From contig UQJP01000018.1 in assembly GCA_900541415.1 (NCBI GenBank), positions 1 through 64,000 on the forward strand: a stretch of DNA of 64,000 nucleotides, given 5' to 3'. The position numbers and the translations under genes were made by a program. The notes beneath the pieces are model-generated. The model saw only the letters and a list, made by a program, of their open reading frames with translations. It was not told the origin of the DNA and did not search any database. Positions 1-9,392 of this stretch are shown here, one piece after another. Position 1 is the stretch's first letter. Each line of letters begins with the position of its first letter. Origin of the DNA: an uncultured Odoribacter sp. (GTDB lineage: Bacteria; Bacteroidota; Bacteroidia; Bacteroidales; Marinifilaceae).

Positions 1-1
1 T

Positions 2-2503
2 TTTCCACAGTGGAAAGCCCAGAATCGGAAATCGGCTGCCGGGGAATTGGGGAAACAGCCGATCAGCGGACAGGATATTACGATTCCGATCACCACACAG
101 GGACGTTTATCTACGGTCAATGAGTTTGAAGAAATCGTCGTGCGTGCCAATCCGGACGGCTCGATCATCCGTTTGCGCGATGTGGCGCGGGTGTCGCTGG
201 AGGCTTCGTCTTATTCCACAGAGAGCGGAATGAACGGAAAGAATGCTGCGGTACTGGGGATTTATACCCTGCCGGGGGCGAATGCCGTGGAAGTGGCGGA
301 AAATGTGAGGAAGACGATGGAAGAGCTTAGCAAGAATTTTCCGGAGGGCCTGAATTATGAGATTCCTTTCGATATTACCAGCTATATTTCACAATCCATA
401 CACGAGGTGTATAAAACGTTGTTTGAGGCGTTGATTCTGGTGGTGCTGGTGGTGTTCCTCTCTTTGCAGAACTGGCGTGCTTCGCTGGTACCTCTGGTGG
501 CGGTGCCTATCTCTCTGATCGGTACGTTCGGGGTGATGCTGGTGCTGGGTTTTTCGCTTAACCTGCTGACTTTGTTGGGATTGATTCTGTCGATCGGTAT
601 TGTGGTGGACGACGCTATCGTGGTGGTGGAGGCTGTGGAAAATTATATGGAGAAAGAAGGGTTGTCGCCGTATGAAGCGACGAAAAAGGCTATGCAGGGA
701 TTGACCGGGGCTTTGATTGCTACATCGCTGGTGCTGGCTGCCGTGTTTGTTCCGGTTAGTTTTTTAGGAGGGATCACGGGTTTGCTTTATCGGCAGTTTG
801 CCATTACGATTGTGGTGTCGGTATTGATTTCGGCAGTGGTGGCCCTGACGTTGAGTCCCGCGATGTGCGCCCTGCTTTTACGTCCTGCCCACGGCAGAAA
901 GAATTTTGTTTTCCGGAAGATTAATGACTGGCTGGCAACGGGAAATCGGAAATATACCGGGATTATCGGGAAGGCTTTGGCGAATCCCCGGCGGGTGCTT
1001 GCGGGATTCGGGATGGTGCTGGTGTTTATTTTCGTATTGAATAAAGTGGTCCCGAGCAGTTTTATGCCGGAAGAAGATCAGGGGTATTTTAAAGTGGAAC
1101 TGGAATTGCCGGAAGGGGCTACGCTTGAAAGGACACGGGAGGTGACCGAACGGGCTGTGGCTTACCTGACCCAGCAACCTGCTGTGGACTATGTGCAGAA
1201 TGTCACCGGTTCCAGTCCCAGGGTAGGAACGAATCAGGCCCGCGCGGAGCTGACCGTGATTTTGAAGCCGTGGAAAGACCGTAAAGGAAACGGGCAGAGT
1301 GTAGATGTGGTGATGGAGGAGGTGAGAGCGGAGTTGAAGAAGTATCCGGAGGCGAAGATTTATCTTTCCAAACCTCCCGTAATTCCGGGCCTGGGAACTT
1401 CCGGTGGTTTTGAGTTGCAGGTGGAAGCCAGGGGAGGCGCATCGTTTGACAATTTGGTGACAGCGGTGGACACTTTGATGAAATATGCTTCCGAAAGTAA
1501 GGTGCTGACCGGATTGTCTTCTTCTTTGCAGGCAGAGATTCCGCAACTTTATTTTGACGTAGACCGCGACAAAGCGAAATTTTTAGGAGTGCCGATGTCC
1601 GATATATTTTCAACGATGAAGGCTTATACCGGATCGGTTTATGTGAACGACTTCAATATGTTTAACCGGGTGTATAAGGTGTATATTCAGGCAGAAGCAC
1701 CTTACCGGGCACACCGGGAGAATATCAACCTGTTTTTCGTCCGCACTTCCGGCGGGGATATGGTGCCACTTACCGCATTGGGAGATTCCCGGTATACGAC
1801 AGGCCCCGGTAATATCCGCCGTTTCAATATGTTCAACACTTCTGTGGTCAGGGGATCGGCAGCTCCCGGATATAGTTCGGGTGAGGCTATGAGCGAAATA
1901 GAAAAGATTGCCAAAGAGCATCTGCCCGAAAATATCGGAGTGGAGTGGAGCGGCCTGTCTTATCAGGAAAAGAAAGCAGAGGGGCAAATGGGATTGGTGA
2001 TGACCTTGGTTTTCCTGTTCGTGTTCCTGTTCCTTGCCGCTTTGTATGAAAGCTGGCTTGTTCCGGTGTCAGTGTTGTTGTCTTTGCCCGTAGCCGCTTT
2101 AGGGGCTTATTTGGGAATTTGGGTGTTCGGGCTCGATAACGATATTTATTTTCAGATCGGTTTGGTGACTTTGGTGGGACTGGCAGCTAAGAATGCGATT
2201 CTGATTGTGGAGTTTGCCAAATTGGAGGTGGATAAGGGGACGGATGTCGTCACTGCCGCTTTACAGGCTGCATCGCTTCGTTTCCGTCCGATCCTGATGA
2301 CTTCACTTGCTTTTGTTTTGGGAATGTTGCCTTTGGTGCTGGCATCCGGGCCGGGGTCTGCCAGCCGTCATTCCATCGGGACCGGGGTGTTTTTCGGGAT
2401 GATTGCGGCGATTACGGTGGGAATCGTGTTAGTGCCTTTCTTTTTCGTGATGGTGTATAAAGTGAAAGAAAAGATGGGAGCAATAAAATGGAGAAGATTT
2501 TAA
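2..2503 (+). CDS. RND efflux pump inner-membrane transporter (HAE1/AcrB family), 5'-truncated by window edge
   Basis: Proton-driven inner-membrane subunit of a tripartite multidrug exporter. The reading frame is open from base 2, so the visible TTG at 47 is internal. By comparison with AcrB (about 1,050 residues) roughly the first 210 residues lie outside the window. The transmembrane-4 proton-relay motif VVDDAIVVVE (bases about 601-630) has both Asp residues, and the transmembrane-10 motif GLAAKNAILIVEFAK (about 2180-2225) has the essential Lys. Several hydrophobic helices flank the large periplasmic porter segment. It runs into the outer-membrane factor gene 10 bases after its stop, so they form one operon. 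The periplasmic adaptor is presumably just upstream. Substrate cannot be told from sequence. Confidence 0.95.
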   Translation, partial: FPQWKAQNRKSAAGELGKQPISGQDITIPITTQGRLSTVNEFEEIVVRANPDGSIIRLRDVARVSLEASSYSTESGMNGKNAAVLGIYTLPGANAVEVAENVRKTMEELSKNFPEGLNYEIPFDITSYISQSIHEVYKTLFEALILVVLVVFLSLQNWRASLVPLVAVPISLIGTFGVMLVLGFSLNLLTLLGLILSIGIVVDDAIVVVEAVENYMEKEGLSPYEATKKAMQGLTGALIATSLVLAAVFVPVSFLGGITGLLYRQFAITIVVSVLISAVVALTLSPAMCALLLRPAHGRKNFVFRKINDWLATGNRKYTGIIGKALANPRRVLAGFGMVLVFIFVLNKVVPSSFMPEEDQGYFKVELELPEGATLERTREVTERAVAYLTQQPAVDYVQNVTGSSPRVGTNQARAELTVILKPWKDRKGNGQSVDVVMEEVRAELKKYPEAKIYLSKPPVIPGLGTSGGFELQVEARGGASFDNLVTAVDTLMKYASESKVLTGLSSSLQAEIPQLYFDVDRDKAKFLGVPMSDIFSTMKAYTGSVYVNDFNMFNRVYKVYIQAEAPYRAHRENINLFFVRTSGGDMVPLTALGDSRYTTGPGNIRRFNMFNTSVVRGSAAPGYSSGEAMSEIEKIAKEHLPENIGVEWSGLSYQEKKAEGQMGLVMTLVFLFVFLFLAALYESWLVPVSVLLSLPVAALGAYLGIWVFGLDNDIYFQIGLVTLVGLAAKNAILIVEFAKLEVDKGTDVVTAALQAASLRFRPILMTSLAFVLGMLPLVLASGPGSASRHSIGTGVFFGMIAAITVGIVLVPFFFVMVYKVKEKMGAIKWRRF

Positions 2504-2513
2504 TTTGAGGATT

Positions 2514-3914
2514 ATGGTTACGAAATATAAACTGTGGATTGTTTTTGCCGGGCTGGTTTTTATGCTGGCGTCTTGTAAGATTGGGAAAAAATATACCCGT
2601 CCGGAATTAAACCTGCCGGGGCAGATTGCCGGGGTAAAGGGGGACAGTGTGTCGGTGGATTCGTTGAATTGGTGGGATTTATACACCGATCCCGTGTTGC
2701 AGCGATTGATCGTGAAGACGCTGGAATATAATCAGGATATGCAGATTGCCGTCGCCCGGGTGAAGGAGTTGATGGCGCTTCAACGGATGGACAGGGCGGA
2801 TTTGTTTCCCAAAGTGGATGCCAAAGTGCATGCAGACCGTGAGCATGACCAGACGCCGGACAATACGTTCGAGCTGAAAGCCTTGTTATCCTGGGAGGTC
2901 GATTTGTGGGGAAAGTTGCGCTGGGCGAACCAGGCCGCCATTTCGGAGTATTTGCAGAGCGTGGAAGGCAGGCGGGCTTTACAGCTGAGTTTGGTGGCGC
3001 AGGTCGCTCAATCTTATTTTGAACTGACGGCGCTGGATCAGGAACTGTCGATCGTGAATCAGACTTTGGCGGCGCGCCGGGAAGGGGTGCGGCTGGCTAA
3101 GCTGAGGTTCGAAGGCGGGTTGACCTCTGAAACTTCCTTGCGGCAGGCAGAGGTGGAGTTGGCACGTACGCAAACCCTGACGCCCGAATTGGAACGGAAA
3201 ATCCGCCTGAAAGAAAATGAAATTTCTTTGCTTACGGGGCAATATCCCGGAAAGGTTGAACGGGGGAAACATATCGTGGGACAGCATTTGCCGGATTCTA
3301 TCCCGGTGGGGTTGCCGTCGGAATTGCTGGAACGCCGTCCGGATATTCGGCAGGCGGAGTATCGGTTGAAGGCCGCGCACGCCAAAGTGGGGGTGGCTTA
3401 TACCAATATGTTTCCTAAGCTCACTTTAACCGGGCATTATGGGTTAGAGAGCAATGCGTTGAGTGATTTCCTGAAATCGCCGTATTTCTTTGTCGGCGGG
3501 GAGTTGTTGTCGCCTCTTTTCAATATGGGGAAAAACCGGGCAAAATTGAAAGCGGCCAGAGCTGTGCAGGAACAGGAGACCTACAATTACCAAAAAGTGG
3601 TGCTGAATGCGTTTACCGAGGTGAACAATGCCCTGATCACTTCCCGGAAAAGCCGGGAAATCCGGGAATCGCGACAGAATCTGGAGAATGCCGCCCGCTC
3701 GTATATGGATTTGGCAACCTTGCAGTATATCAACGGAGTGATTAGCTATATCGATGTGCTCGACGCACAACGTGGATATTTCGATGCCCAAATCGGGCTG
3801 AACAATGCCATCCGGGATGAATTGCTGGCTGTGGTCAATCTTTACAAGGCGCTTGGAGGCGGCTTTCAATCTCCCGCAGGTTCTCCATTTTCTTCTTCCG
3901 CAGAAAACCGTTGA
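2514..3914 (+). CDS. Outer-membrane efflux lipoprotein (OprM/NodT family)
   Basis: TolC-like outer-membrane channel that completes the RND pump encoded immediately upstream. The ATG at 2514 is preferred over an in-frame TTG at 2505, because it gives a compact lipoprotein signal peptide with lipobox LASC (Cys21). The protein is 466 residues, normal for the family. It carries two outer-membrane-efflux repeats, with family signatures such as LNWWDLYTDPVL near the N terminus and LPSELLERRPDIRQAE in the middle. The tail after LYKALGGG is an unusual Ser/Pro-rich extension of about 18 residues. That tail lies in the stretch overlapping the convergent ABC-F gene. Confidence 0.94.
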   Translation: MVTKYKLWIVFAGLVFMLASCKIGKKYTRPELNLPGQIAGVKGDSVSVDSLNWWDLYTDPVLQRLIVKTLEYNQDMQIAVARVKELMALQRMDRADLFPKVDAKVHADREHDQTPDNTFELKALLSWEVDLWGKLRWANQAAISEYLQSVEGRRALQLSLVAQVAQSYFELTALDQELSIVNQTLAARREGVRLAKLRFEGGLTSETSLRQAEVELARTQTLTPELERKIRLKENEISLLTGQYPGKVERGKHIVGQHLPDSIPVGLPSELLERRPDIRQAEYRLKAAHAKVGVAYTNMFPKLTLTGHYGLESNALSDFLKSPYFFVGGELLSPLFNMGKNRAKLKAARAVQEQETYNYQKVVLNAFTEVNNALITSRKSREIRESRQNLENAARSYMDLATLQYINGVISYIDVLDAQRGYFDAQIGLNNAIRDELLAVVNLYKALGGGFQSPAGSPFSSSAENR

Positions 3915-5493
3915 TGTCTTCTAAGTGTTCGGTGACTTTTTTGTTGCCGAACTCATACACTTTATGAACCAGCCCGTTCAGGAAATCGCGGTCGTGGGAT
4001 ACGACGATCAGCGTTCCGTCGAAATCGGTCAGGGCGTTTTTCAGGATGTCTTTGGTTTTCAGGTCGAGGTGGTTGGTCGGCTCGTCAAGGATCAACAGAT
4101 TGACGGGTTGCAACAATAGTTTAATCATGGCCAAACGCGTGCGTTCCCCGCCGGAAAGCACTTTTACCTTTTTGTCGATGTCGTCGCCGCTGAACATGAA
4201 AGCTCCTAACAGATTTTTAGTGTTGCTTTTCAGTTCGCTGGGGGTGACATCGTCTATCGTTTGGTATACGGTCAGGTTTTCATCGAGCAGCGAAGCCTGA
4301 TTTTGTGCAAAGTAACCGATCTGGACGTTGTGTCCTAAGGTCAGCGTTCCGGTGTAATCGGTGATTTCGCCCATGATACATTTCACCAGAGTGGATTTTC
4401 CTTCCCCGTTCTTGCCGACGAAGGCCACTTTTTCACCCCGTTCGATGGTGAATCCGGCGTTGTTGAACACTTCGTGGCTACCGTAGTGTTTGGATAACTC
4501 CTGAGCAATAACGGGATAGCTGCCGGAACGGGGCGAGGGCGGAAATTTCAGCCGCAACGCCGAGGTATCTTCTTCGTCCACTTCCAGAATTTCCAGTTTT
4601 TCAAGCATTTTCACCCGGGATTGCACTTGCAGTGTTTTAGAATAAGTGCCTTTGAACCGTTCGATAAATTCTTTCGTTTCGGCAATCATTTTTTGTTGCT
4701 CGTCATAGGCTTTTTGCTGTTGAGCCCGTCGCTCCTTGCGGAGTTCGAGGTATTTGGAATAATTCACCTTATAGTCATAGATCCGTCCCATCGTCACTTC
4801 GATTGTCCGGGTGGTGATGTTATCGACAAAAGTACGGTCGTGCGAAATCACGACGACGGCTTTTCCGTTTTCCACCAGAAAGTCCTCCAGCCATTGAATA
4901 GAATCGATGTCGAGGTGGTTGGTCGGCTCATCGAGCAGCAACACATCGGGATTTTTGAGCAACATTTTTGCCAGCTCGATACGCATGCGCCAGCCTCCGC
5001 TGAAATCGGCGGTCGGGCGTTGGAAATCTTCGCGTTTGAAGCCTAAGCCCAGCAGCGTTTTTTCAACATCGGCTTCGAAGTGGGTGAGGTCGATGCTATA
5101 AAATTTTTCGCTCAGAGCCGATACATCTTCAATCAGTTTGTAGTATTCAGGGGAATCGTAATCGGTGCGTTCGGTCAATTGGTTGTTCAGCTCTTCGATT
5201 TTTTTCTCCATCTCGAAAAGATGGGAAAATGCCTGGGAGGCTTCCTCGAATACCGTGCGCCCGTCCTCGGTCATCAGGTGCTGGGGCAGATAGGCGATTA
5301 CCGTATCTTTGGGGGCGGATACATTGCCCCGGGTGGGTTTGCGTTCTCCTGCCAATATTTTCAGCAGGGTGGATTTTCCTGCCCCGTTTTTGCCCATCAG
5401 GGCTATTCTGTCCTTTTCATTGATTTGGAAAGATATATCTTTAAAAAGTGCCCGATCGCCAAATTCTACTGTAAGCCCGTCTACTGAAATCAT
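3835..5493 (-). CDS. ABC-F family ATPase (translation factor type)
   Basis: Soluble protein with two ATP-binding cassettes and no membrane domain, as in the ribosome-associated ABC-F family (Uup/YdiF/EttA). The start at 5493 (MISVDGLTVEF) is used; an upstream in-frame extension to 5586 has no family-like sequence. The product is 552 residues. Cassette 1 has Walker A GKNGAGKST, signature FSGGW and Walker B LLLDEPTNHLD. Cassette 2 has GKNGEGKST, LSGGE and LILDEPTNHLD. The charged interdomain linker of about 80 residues is present. A -7-like CAAAGATA (5584-5591, read on the minus strand) lies upstream. Its last 80 bases overlap the convergent efflux gene. Housekeeping role is more likely than antibiotic protection, but sequence alone cannot decide. 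Confidence 0.93.
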   Translation of the reverse strand: MISVDGLTVEFGDRALFKDISFQINEKDRIALMGKNGAGKSTLLKILAGERKPTRGNVSAPKDTVIAYLPQHLMTEDGRTVFEEASQAFSHLFEMEKKIEELNNQLTERTDYDSPEYYKLIEDVSALSEKFYSIDLTHFEADVEKTLLGLGFKREDFQRPTADFSGGWRMRIELAKMLLKNPDVLLLDEPTNHLDIDSIQWLEDFLVENGKAVVVISHDRTFVDNITTRTIEVTMGRIYDYKVNYSKYLELRKERRAQQQKAYDEQQKMIAETKEFIERFKGTYSKTLQVQSRVKMLEKLEILEVDEEDTSALRLKFPPSPRSGSYPVIAQELSKHYGSHEVFNNAGFTIERGEKVAFVGKNGEGKSTLVKCIMGEITDYTGTLTLGHNVQIGYFAQNQASLLDENLTVYQTIDDVTPSELKSNTKNLLGAFMFSGDDIDKKVKVLSGGERTRLAMIKLLLQPVNLLILDEPTNHLDLKTKDILKNALTDFDGTLIVVSHDRDFLNGLVHKVYEFGNKKVTEHLEDINGFLRKKKMENLREIESRLQAPCKD

Positions 5494-5754
5494 GTAATAA
5501 AACCGATGTATAAATGATAAATATGTGATAATCCCACCCTTTATCCGGTAAGTTTCCGGTGGAGGAGGATGTTTTTCCGGGCGCAAAGATACAAGAAAAT
5601 ACGGATATTCCTCGATCGCTTTTCCGGAGACGAAGGTGCGGACGGGAAACCCGGTTCAAATTCTTATGTGAAGGGATTTTCAGGATATTTCCAAATGCGG
5701 TTTGGAATTTATGTATGAAAAAAGGTGTTTTCTTAGGGTGGGAAACAGCCGCCA

Positions 5755-6351
5755 TTAGAAGGTAAAGGTGTAGCCGATCGTATAGAACAGATTATCGCCG
5801 TAGGGGGTGTCGTCGTATTGGAGAACGTCATAATAAAACATAACGCCGACAGTTCCTTTGATGAACGGCAGACGTATTCCACCCCCGACAAGGATGGTGG
5901 GAATCAGCTCGGCGGAGCGGTTTTTGCCGTTTGTTTTTCCCCAACCTTCATAAAGTTCCGGTTGCAGGCGGAATGCGAGGTATGGAAAAGGATTGATTTC
6001 TCCGAAAATGTTCAGTCCCAGATAATTCATCTTGTCGTCCGGCTTGGAAGCATGGTAATAGTTGTAGGTGATGCCGCCGCCAATCGAGAAATAAGGACTT
6101 TGGGAATACCCCACCTGTGGTGCCAGGCTAAGGGTGGTTTGCTTGTTGCCGAAGGCCATTCCGAACGATCCGCCAAACAGCCACACCCCTTTCCGGGCTT
6201 TTAGCCGCGCTCCCTGGGTGCTTTGTTCGAAGGCCGTTTGCCTGACTTGTTGAAGTTGATTCGAACGGAGTGTATCGTCGTTTGCCGATTCGGCTTTGGC
6301 CGGGAACAGGCAGATATTCGAAAGGACAAAAAGTAAAAGCAGTGTTTTCAT
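5755..6351 (-). CDS. Small outer-membrane beta-barrel protein
   Basis: Predicted outer-membrane barrel of 198 residues with unknown function. An N-terminal signal peptide (hydrophobic stretch ending near FPAKA) is followed by a short linker and then alternating aromatic/Gly-rich strands (GGSFGMAFGN, FSIGGGITYNYY, LVGGGIRLPF). The last residues are TFTF, so the protein ends in Phe as many outer-membrane barrels do. It stands alone: 140 bases separate it from the flotillin gene upstream on the same strand, with a terminator hairpin between. I do not recognise a named family. Confidence 0.75.
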   Translation of the reverse strand: MKTLLLLFVLSNICLFPAKAESANDDTLRSNQLQQVRQTAFEQSTQGARLKARKGVWLFGGSFGMAFGNKQTTLSLAPQVGYSQSPYFSIGGGITYNYYHASKPDDKMNYLGLNIFGEINPFPYLAFRLQPELYEGWGKTNGKNRSAELIPTILVGGGIRLPFIKGTVGVMFYYDVLQYDDTPYGDNLFYTIGYTFTF

Positions 6352-6434
6352 GGGAGTCGGTCGTTAAGCTGTGAATAGGAATGTCCTATGGTTTTAACGG
6401 GAATCCGGCTGTTTTGGTTTTTCGGCGGGGGATG

Positions 6435-6469
6435 AAAAATGCCCTGTCCCCGAACGGGGAACAGGGCAT
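6435..6469 (-). terminator. Intrinsic terminator downstream of flotillin gene
   Basis: A 13-bp GC-rich stem with one bulged base (ATGCCCTGT plus CCCC against GGGG and ACAGGGCAT) and a GTTC loop. On the minus strand it is followed by TTTTTC. It begins 23 bases after the flotillin stop codon. Confidence 0.85.
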
Positions 6470-6491
6470 CGTAATTCTATCGTATTTTATG

Positions 6492-7949
6492 TTATTTTAA
6501 GTCGGCTTCTTCGATTACAGTTTCCTGATCCGCAGCCTTGCCCGGCTCTCCCGGAGTTTTATCGGAAGCTCCTTTCAGGTAGGAAGGCAGATTCATGCCG
6601 GCCATACTGAACAGATCGTTTAAAGGAGGCACGGATTTCATCATACCGGAAATGAAATTCGCAGTAGAAGTATTTCCATTTGCGGCATTGTTGCCGTCCC
6701 ACACGGTCACTTTGTCGATCTTGATGTTTTTCACCGCTTCTACCTGTGTTTTCACTAATTCCGGTAACTTGTCGGTGATAAGCATCATCACGGCTTTTTC
6801 CGGATCGCCCGCAGCGGCTTTGACAATCTGGTCGTAACCTGCCGCTTGTTTGGTCAGTATTTCATACATACCGCGTGCTTCCGCATCCATTTTGGCAAAG
6901 ATGGCGTCGGCTTCTCCTTTTGCCTGGCGGCGCAGGCGTTCCGCTTCTGCCTCGGCTTCGATGATCGCTTTTTCTTTGGCAATCTGTGCCGGAATCACGA
7001 TGTTTGCCGTTTGGGTGGCTTTTTCTCTTTCCGCACGGGCTATTTCGGCTTCCCTTTCTGCGGAATAGGCTTCTTCCAGGGCTTTTGCCGTTTGCACTTT
7101 TTCGGCAGCCGTCGCTTTACGCGAGGCTTCCGCTTCCCTTTCGCGCCGGGTTGCATCCGAGTCGGCGATTAATATTTTAGCGTTGTTTTCTCCTTCCACA
7201 GCCGTGGCATTGGCTTCTGATGTACGGATACGGGTGTCGCGGATAGTTTCCGCGATACGTATGTCTTTGTCCCGGTCGGCCTCGGCTTTACCGATCTCTC
7301 CGAAGCGGTTTTGTTCGGCTACGCTTTTTTTAGCATCGTTGATGGCTTTGGCTGCTGCTTCTTTTCCCAAGGCTTCGATGTATCCCGATTCGTCCCGGAT
7401 GTCGGTGACGTTCACGTTGATTAGTTTTAAACCGATTTTGCGTAATTCCGCTTCCACATTGGCACTGACATTAGCAAGGAATTTATCGCGGTCGGAGTTG
7501 ATTTCTTCAATATCCATCGTTGCAATGACCAGACGGAGCTGTCCGAACAGAATATCTTTCGCCAGGTCCTGAATGTTTTCCAGGCGTTGCCCCAGCAAGC
7601 GTTCGGCGGCATTGGTCATGCTTTCGGATTCGGTGGATATGCCTACGGTGAAACGGCAGGGTACGTCCACACGAATGTTCTGTTTACTCAAGGCATTGGT
7701 CAGGTTGCATTCTATGGAGATCGGGGTCAGGTCGAGGAAGGCATAACTTTGGAATACCGGCCAGATAAAGGCTGCACCTCCGTGGATACACCGGGCGGAA
7801 CTGACTCCTCCGGTTTTGTTTTTCCCTGTTTTTCCGTAAACTACCAGAATTTTGTCGGAAGGACAGCGTTTGTAGCGTGAAAGAATGGCGGCGAATGTGA
7901 CGAACAATACGGCCACAATCACCACGATTAAATACATTTCTGATTCCAT
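6492..7949 (-). CDS. Flotillin/SPFH-domain membrane protein
   Basis: Flotillin-like scaffold of membrane microdomains, 485 residues. A single N-terminal membrane anchor (residues about 5-25) is followed by an SPFH/Band-7 domain (about 30-200). Then comes a long Ala/Glu/Arg-rich coiled coil (about 200-370; repeated AEA, AER and REAEA) and a Gly/Pro-containing tail, which is the YqiK/YuaG architecture. It lies 48 bases downstream of an NfeD-type gene on the same strand, the usual flotillin partner. A strong terminator ends the unit. Substrates or partners beyond NfeD cannot be inferred. Confidence 0.9.
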   Translation of the reverse strand: MESEMYLIVVIVAVLFVTFAAILSRYKRCPSDKILVVYGKTGKNKTGGVSSARCIHGGAAFIWPVFQSYAFLDLTPISIECNLTNALSKQNIRVDVPCRFTVGISTESESMTNAAERLLGQRLENIQDLAKDILFGQLRLVIATMDIEEINSDRDKFLANVSANVEAELRKIGLKLINVNVTDIRDESGYIEALGKEAAAKAINDAKKSVAEQNRFGEIGKAEADRDKDIRIAETIRDTRIRTSEANATAVEGENNAKILIADSDATRREREAEASRKATAAEKVQTAKALEEAYSAEREAEIARAEREKATQTANIVIPAQIAKEKAIIEAEAEAERLRRQAKGEADAIFAKMDAEARGMYEILTKQAAGYDQIVKAAAGDPEKAVMMLITDKLPELVKTQVEAVKNIKIDKVTVWDGNNAANGNTSTANFISGMMKSVPPLNDLFSMAGMNLPSYLKGASDKTPGEPGKAADQETVIEEADLK

Positions 7950-7997
7950 AGACTGTTATTGATTAAGAGATTTGATAATAGCTTTGTTTGCCGGCAT

Positions 7998-8564
7998 TCA
8001 GGCTTTGGCGGCAATCAGCACGTTTTCGTTCAACACCTGTGTGATGACTACCGGAGTACCTGTCGGCAATTCTTCGCCATTGGTCACGGCATCGTATTCC
8101 CGTATCGCCCCCTGTATGGTGATCTGCACTTTTCCTTCCCCGCTCCGCGCTGCCGGAATTTTTAAATAAACATTGCCTTTGCAGCCTACGGCGCTGGCGG
8201 TGTCGATATTTCCCGATTGTTCCATTTTACTCATCAGGTAGAAAATGTACATCACTGCCGCCACTAAAAGTATTCCTACCAGGCAAGACAGGAAAACAAC
8301 GAGAGCGCCGTTCAGTTTCCCTTCCAGCACGATAGCCGTCCAGCCGAAACCGAGGAAAAAATTGATGAAGTTGCGAAATGTGAATAATTGGAAAGGAAAT
8401 TCACCTGCGCCCGATGCAGCATTGGGATCGGCGTCGAGGCCGGAGTCTGCATCCATGCCTATGAAAGTCAGTATCGTTTGCACGATGAATATTAAACTGG
8501 CGGTTAAGGTAATAAACCATACCACTTTCATATAAATATCGAGAGAAAGCCACCATTCCTGCAT
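7998..8564 (-). CDS. NfeD-family membrane protein with C-terminal OB-fold
   Basis: Short-form NfeD partner of flotillin, 188 residues. Predicted membrane helices lie near residues 12-35, 60-80 and 85-110. A soluble C-terminal beta domain (about 120-188; GNVYLKIPAARSGEGKVQI, then GTPVVITQVLNENVLIA) resembles the NfeD OB-fold. It is the first gene of a two-gene unit with the flotillin gene. A near-consensus -7 box (CAAAGATG, one mismatch) lies about 40 bases upstream of the start. Confidence 0.82.
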   Translation of the reverse strand: MQEWWLSLDIYMKVVWFITLTASLIFIVQTILTFIGMDADSGLDADPNAASGAGEFPFQLFTFRNFINFFLGFGWTAIVLEGKLNGALVVFLSCLVGILLVAAVMYIFYLMSKMEQSGNIDTASAVGCKGNVYLKIPAARSGEGKVQITIQGAIREYDAVTNGEELPTGTPVVITQVLNENVLIAAKA

Positions 8565-8787
8565 AATACCGGAAATTAAATGAGTAATTTTTGAATGAAT
8601 TTTTACAAAGATGCTCTTTTTTTCGATATATTGTTAAAGTTTGGTGTGTTTTTTTAATAAAGATTGAAAGCCCCCGTGGGGAATGTCTGAATAATTTTTT
8701 TTCCGATCTGTTGAATTATTTATAGCTTTGCCGGAGAGGCTCGTTAAGCGAATGAAGTAACTATATATATGAATCAATAATAAGGCT

Positions 8788-9375
8788 ATGAAAATTGTTG
8801 CATTTAACGGAAGTCCCCGCAAAGGTGGAAATACAGAGCAATTGGTCGAAGAGGTGTTTAAGCCGATCCGGGAGGCCGGAATCGAAACGGAACTGGTGCA
8901 ATTGGGCGGAAAATTGTTGCGGGGCTGTGCTTCGTGTTATACCTGTTTTAAAACTAAAGACGGACAGTGTGCCATTAAGACCGACGGGATGAACGAATAT
9001 ATCAGGAAGGCGCAGGAAGCCGATGCGATTATTCTGGCTTCGCCCACTTATTACGGAAGTGTGAGTGCGGAGATGAAAGCGTTTATGGATCGGTTAGGGC
9101 TGACTACCATCGGACAGGGACGTACGCTTACCCGTAAGGTTGGGGCGGCGGTGATCAGTGTGCGCCGGGGCGGGGCTGTTACCGTTTACGATGAATTGAA
9201 CCGTTTTATGCTGGGAAGCGGTATGATTGTGCCGGGGTCGACTTACTGGAATTTCGGGATCGGAGAGATGCCGGGGGAAGTGTACGGCGATGCCGAAGGA
9301 CTGCGGAATATGAAGGATTTAGGAGTTCAGCTGGCCTGGTTGATGAAGATTGTACACGAAGCCGGGGAAAAATGA
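8788..9375 (+). CDS. Flavodoxin-fold NAD(P)H-dependent reductase, iron-sulfur flavoprotein type
   Basis: FMN-binding oxidoreductase of the NADPH-dependent FMN reductase / iron-sulfur flavoprotein group, 195 residues and cytosolic. The N-terminal phosphate-binding loop is NGSPRKGGNTEQL (residues 6-18). ASPTYYGSVSAEMKAFMDR is the flavin-binding loop and helix. A compact cysteine motif CX2CX2CX7C (from GCASCYTC to GQC, residues about 47-61) is arranged like the [4Fe-4S] ligands of archaeal and bacterial Isf proteins. A -7 box TAGCTTTG lies at 8723-8730. It is monocistronic, and its 3' end is 17 bases from a convergent thioredoxin gene. The physiological electron acceptor is unknown. Confidence 0.88.
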   Translation: MKIVAFNGSPRKGGNTEQLVEEVFKPIREAGIETELVQLGGKLLRGCASCYTCFKTKDGQCAIKTDGMNEYIRKAQEADAIILASPTYYGSVSAEMKAFMDRLGLTTIGQGRTLTRKVGAAVISVRRGGAVTVYDELNRFMLGSGMIVPGSTYWNFGIGEMPGEVYGDAEGLRNMKDLGVQLAWLMKIVHEAGEK

Positions 9376-9392
9376 GAAATGCTTTGAACCTT

